From Rhodospirillales bacterium (GTDB taxonomy: Bacteria > Pseudomonadota > Alphaproteobacteria > Acetobacterales > Acetobacteraceae): DNA of 64,000 bases. This document shows, one piece after another, positions 63,805-64,000 of this stretch. The notes below the pieces were generated by a model that was given only the letters and a program-made list of their open reading frames with translations, was not told the origin of the DNA and searched no databases. Where the stretch lies: assembly GCA_025352665.1 (NCBI GenBank), contig JANXSM010000138.1:27953-91952 (forward strand), written 5' to 3'. Numbering within the stretch: position 1 is the stretch's first letter; each line of letters starts with the position of its first letter. Made by a program: the position numbers and the translations under genes.

Positions 63805-64000
63805 CAGGGCTTTTTATGAGGAGGTGCCCACCGGCTCTTCGGCAAAAACTGTCAATACGACAACCGAGAGCACACCCCGATTGTGCCGGAATGGGGTTTG
63901 CTCTCGGCATCGATCGATGCGTTGGCGGGCCGTGTTTCGGCAGGGCTGGTATCGCGCGCCGGGCTGGCCGGCGGCGGCGCGCAAAATATGATTTATACCA

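Noticed and set aside
63805..64000. A coding start for the next gene at the right edge.
   Set aside because: One frame stays open to the edge but has no start signal or family motif in the visible 196 bp.
1..64000. CRISPR array, tRNA or rRNA genes, prophage or integrase with attachment sites.
   Set aside because: I saw no regularly spaced repeats, no RNA gene signatures and no phage or integrase proteins on either strand.

Overview
The window is GC-rich DNA, dense with genes, and looks like an alphaproteobacterial chromosome or large replicon. I favour Rhodospirillales/Acetobacteraceae, weakly, from gene content and the style of the intergenic repeats. I see no rRNA, tRNA, CRISPR array, phage genes or replication origin. 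The strongest overall pattern is a contrast. About 20 genes or elements are broken, concentrated at 0-2.4 kb, 13-32 kb and 50.9-52.8 kb. Several operons between them (2.4-12.6 kb, 33-50.8 kb, 52.9-63.8 kb) are almost entirely intact.

Region 1 (1-16.5 kb) is a central sugar-phosphate island. It holds phosphoketolase and class I aldolase (minus strand); glucokinase, transaldolase and glucose-6-phosphate isomerase (plus strand); and glucose-6-phosphate dehydrogenase, 6-phosphogluconate dehydrogenase and RpiB (minus strand). Around these lie remnants of a proton-pumping P-type ATPase, acetate kinase, a histidine phosphatase, triosephosphate isomerase and a conserved alphaproteobacterial protein, plus an intact slipin. 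Together the set suggests a glucose/pentose to acetyl-phosphate branch. A 14-bp motif (minus-strand reading TGAGTAGTTTCCGA) recurs 80-150 bp upstream of three minus-strand genes here.

Region 2 (16.5-32.8 kb) is a decaying catabolic island. It has two MFS-transporter/NTF2-like gene pairs, LysR and GntR regulator wrecks, an amidohydrolase, a two-domain extradiol dioxygenase, a fumarylacetoacetate-hydrolase fragment, a TetR regulator, an FAD monooxygenase with an in-frame stop, alpha/beta hydrolases, a glutathione transferase and an orphan binding protein. The content suggests former use of an aromatic compound. IS701, IS3 and another transposase remnant, a MITE and copies of a roughly 110-bp intergenic repeat are scattered through it.

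Region 3 (32.8-39.1 kb) is an intact block: amidohydrolase, then a divergent oligopeptide-type binding protein, two permeases, a paralogous amidohydrolase and a Rieske protein. A secreted MetX-like alpha/beta hydrolase follows.

Region 4 (40.7-50.9 kb) is the best candidate for an undescribed system. A sugar ABC importer (binding protein and two permeases) is followed by a glycosidase-like TIM-barrel protein, an aldo/keto reductase and an amidohydrolase. A LacI-type repressor and a second, larger glycosidase-like protein come next. An identical 15-bp palindromic operator candidate lies upstream of the importer and of the second glycosidase, and a 12/14 variant lies upstream of the repressor. 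This ties the three units into one regulon.

Region 5 (50.9-52.8 kb) is a graveyard of IS630 and IS66 remnants and a hydrolase relic. Region 6 (52.9-63.8 kb) starts with a secreted HSL-type esterase. An enolase-superfamily dehydratase and a DHDPS-family aldolase/dehydratase are then divergent from a TetR regulator, which precedes a TauD/TfdA dioxygenase and a sugar ABC importer. It ends with an ABC ATPase and a polyamine-type binding protein whose operon probably continues past the window. That ATPase is the only one in the window, although it contains three sets of ABC permeases. The last ~200 bp hold no gene I recognise.
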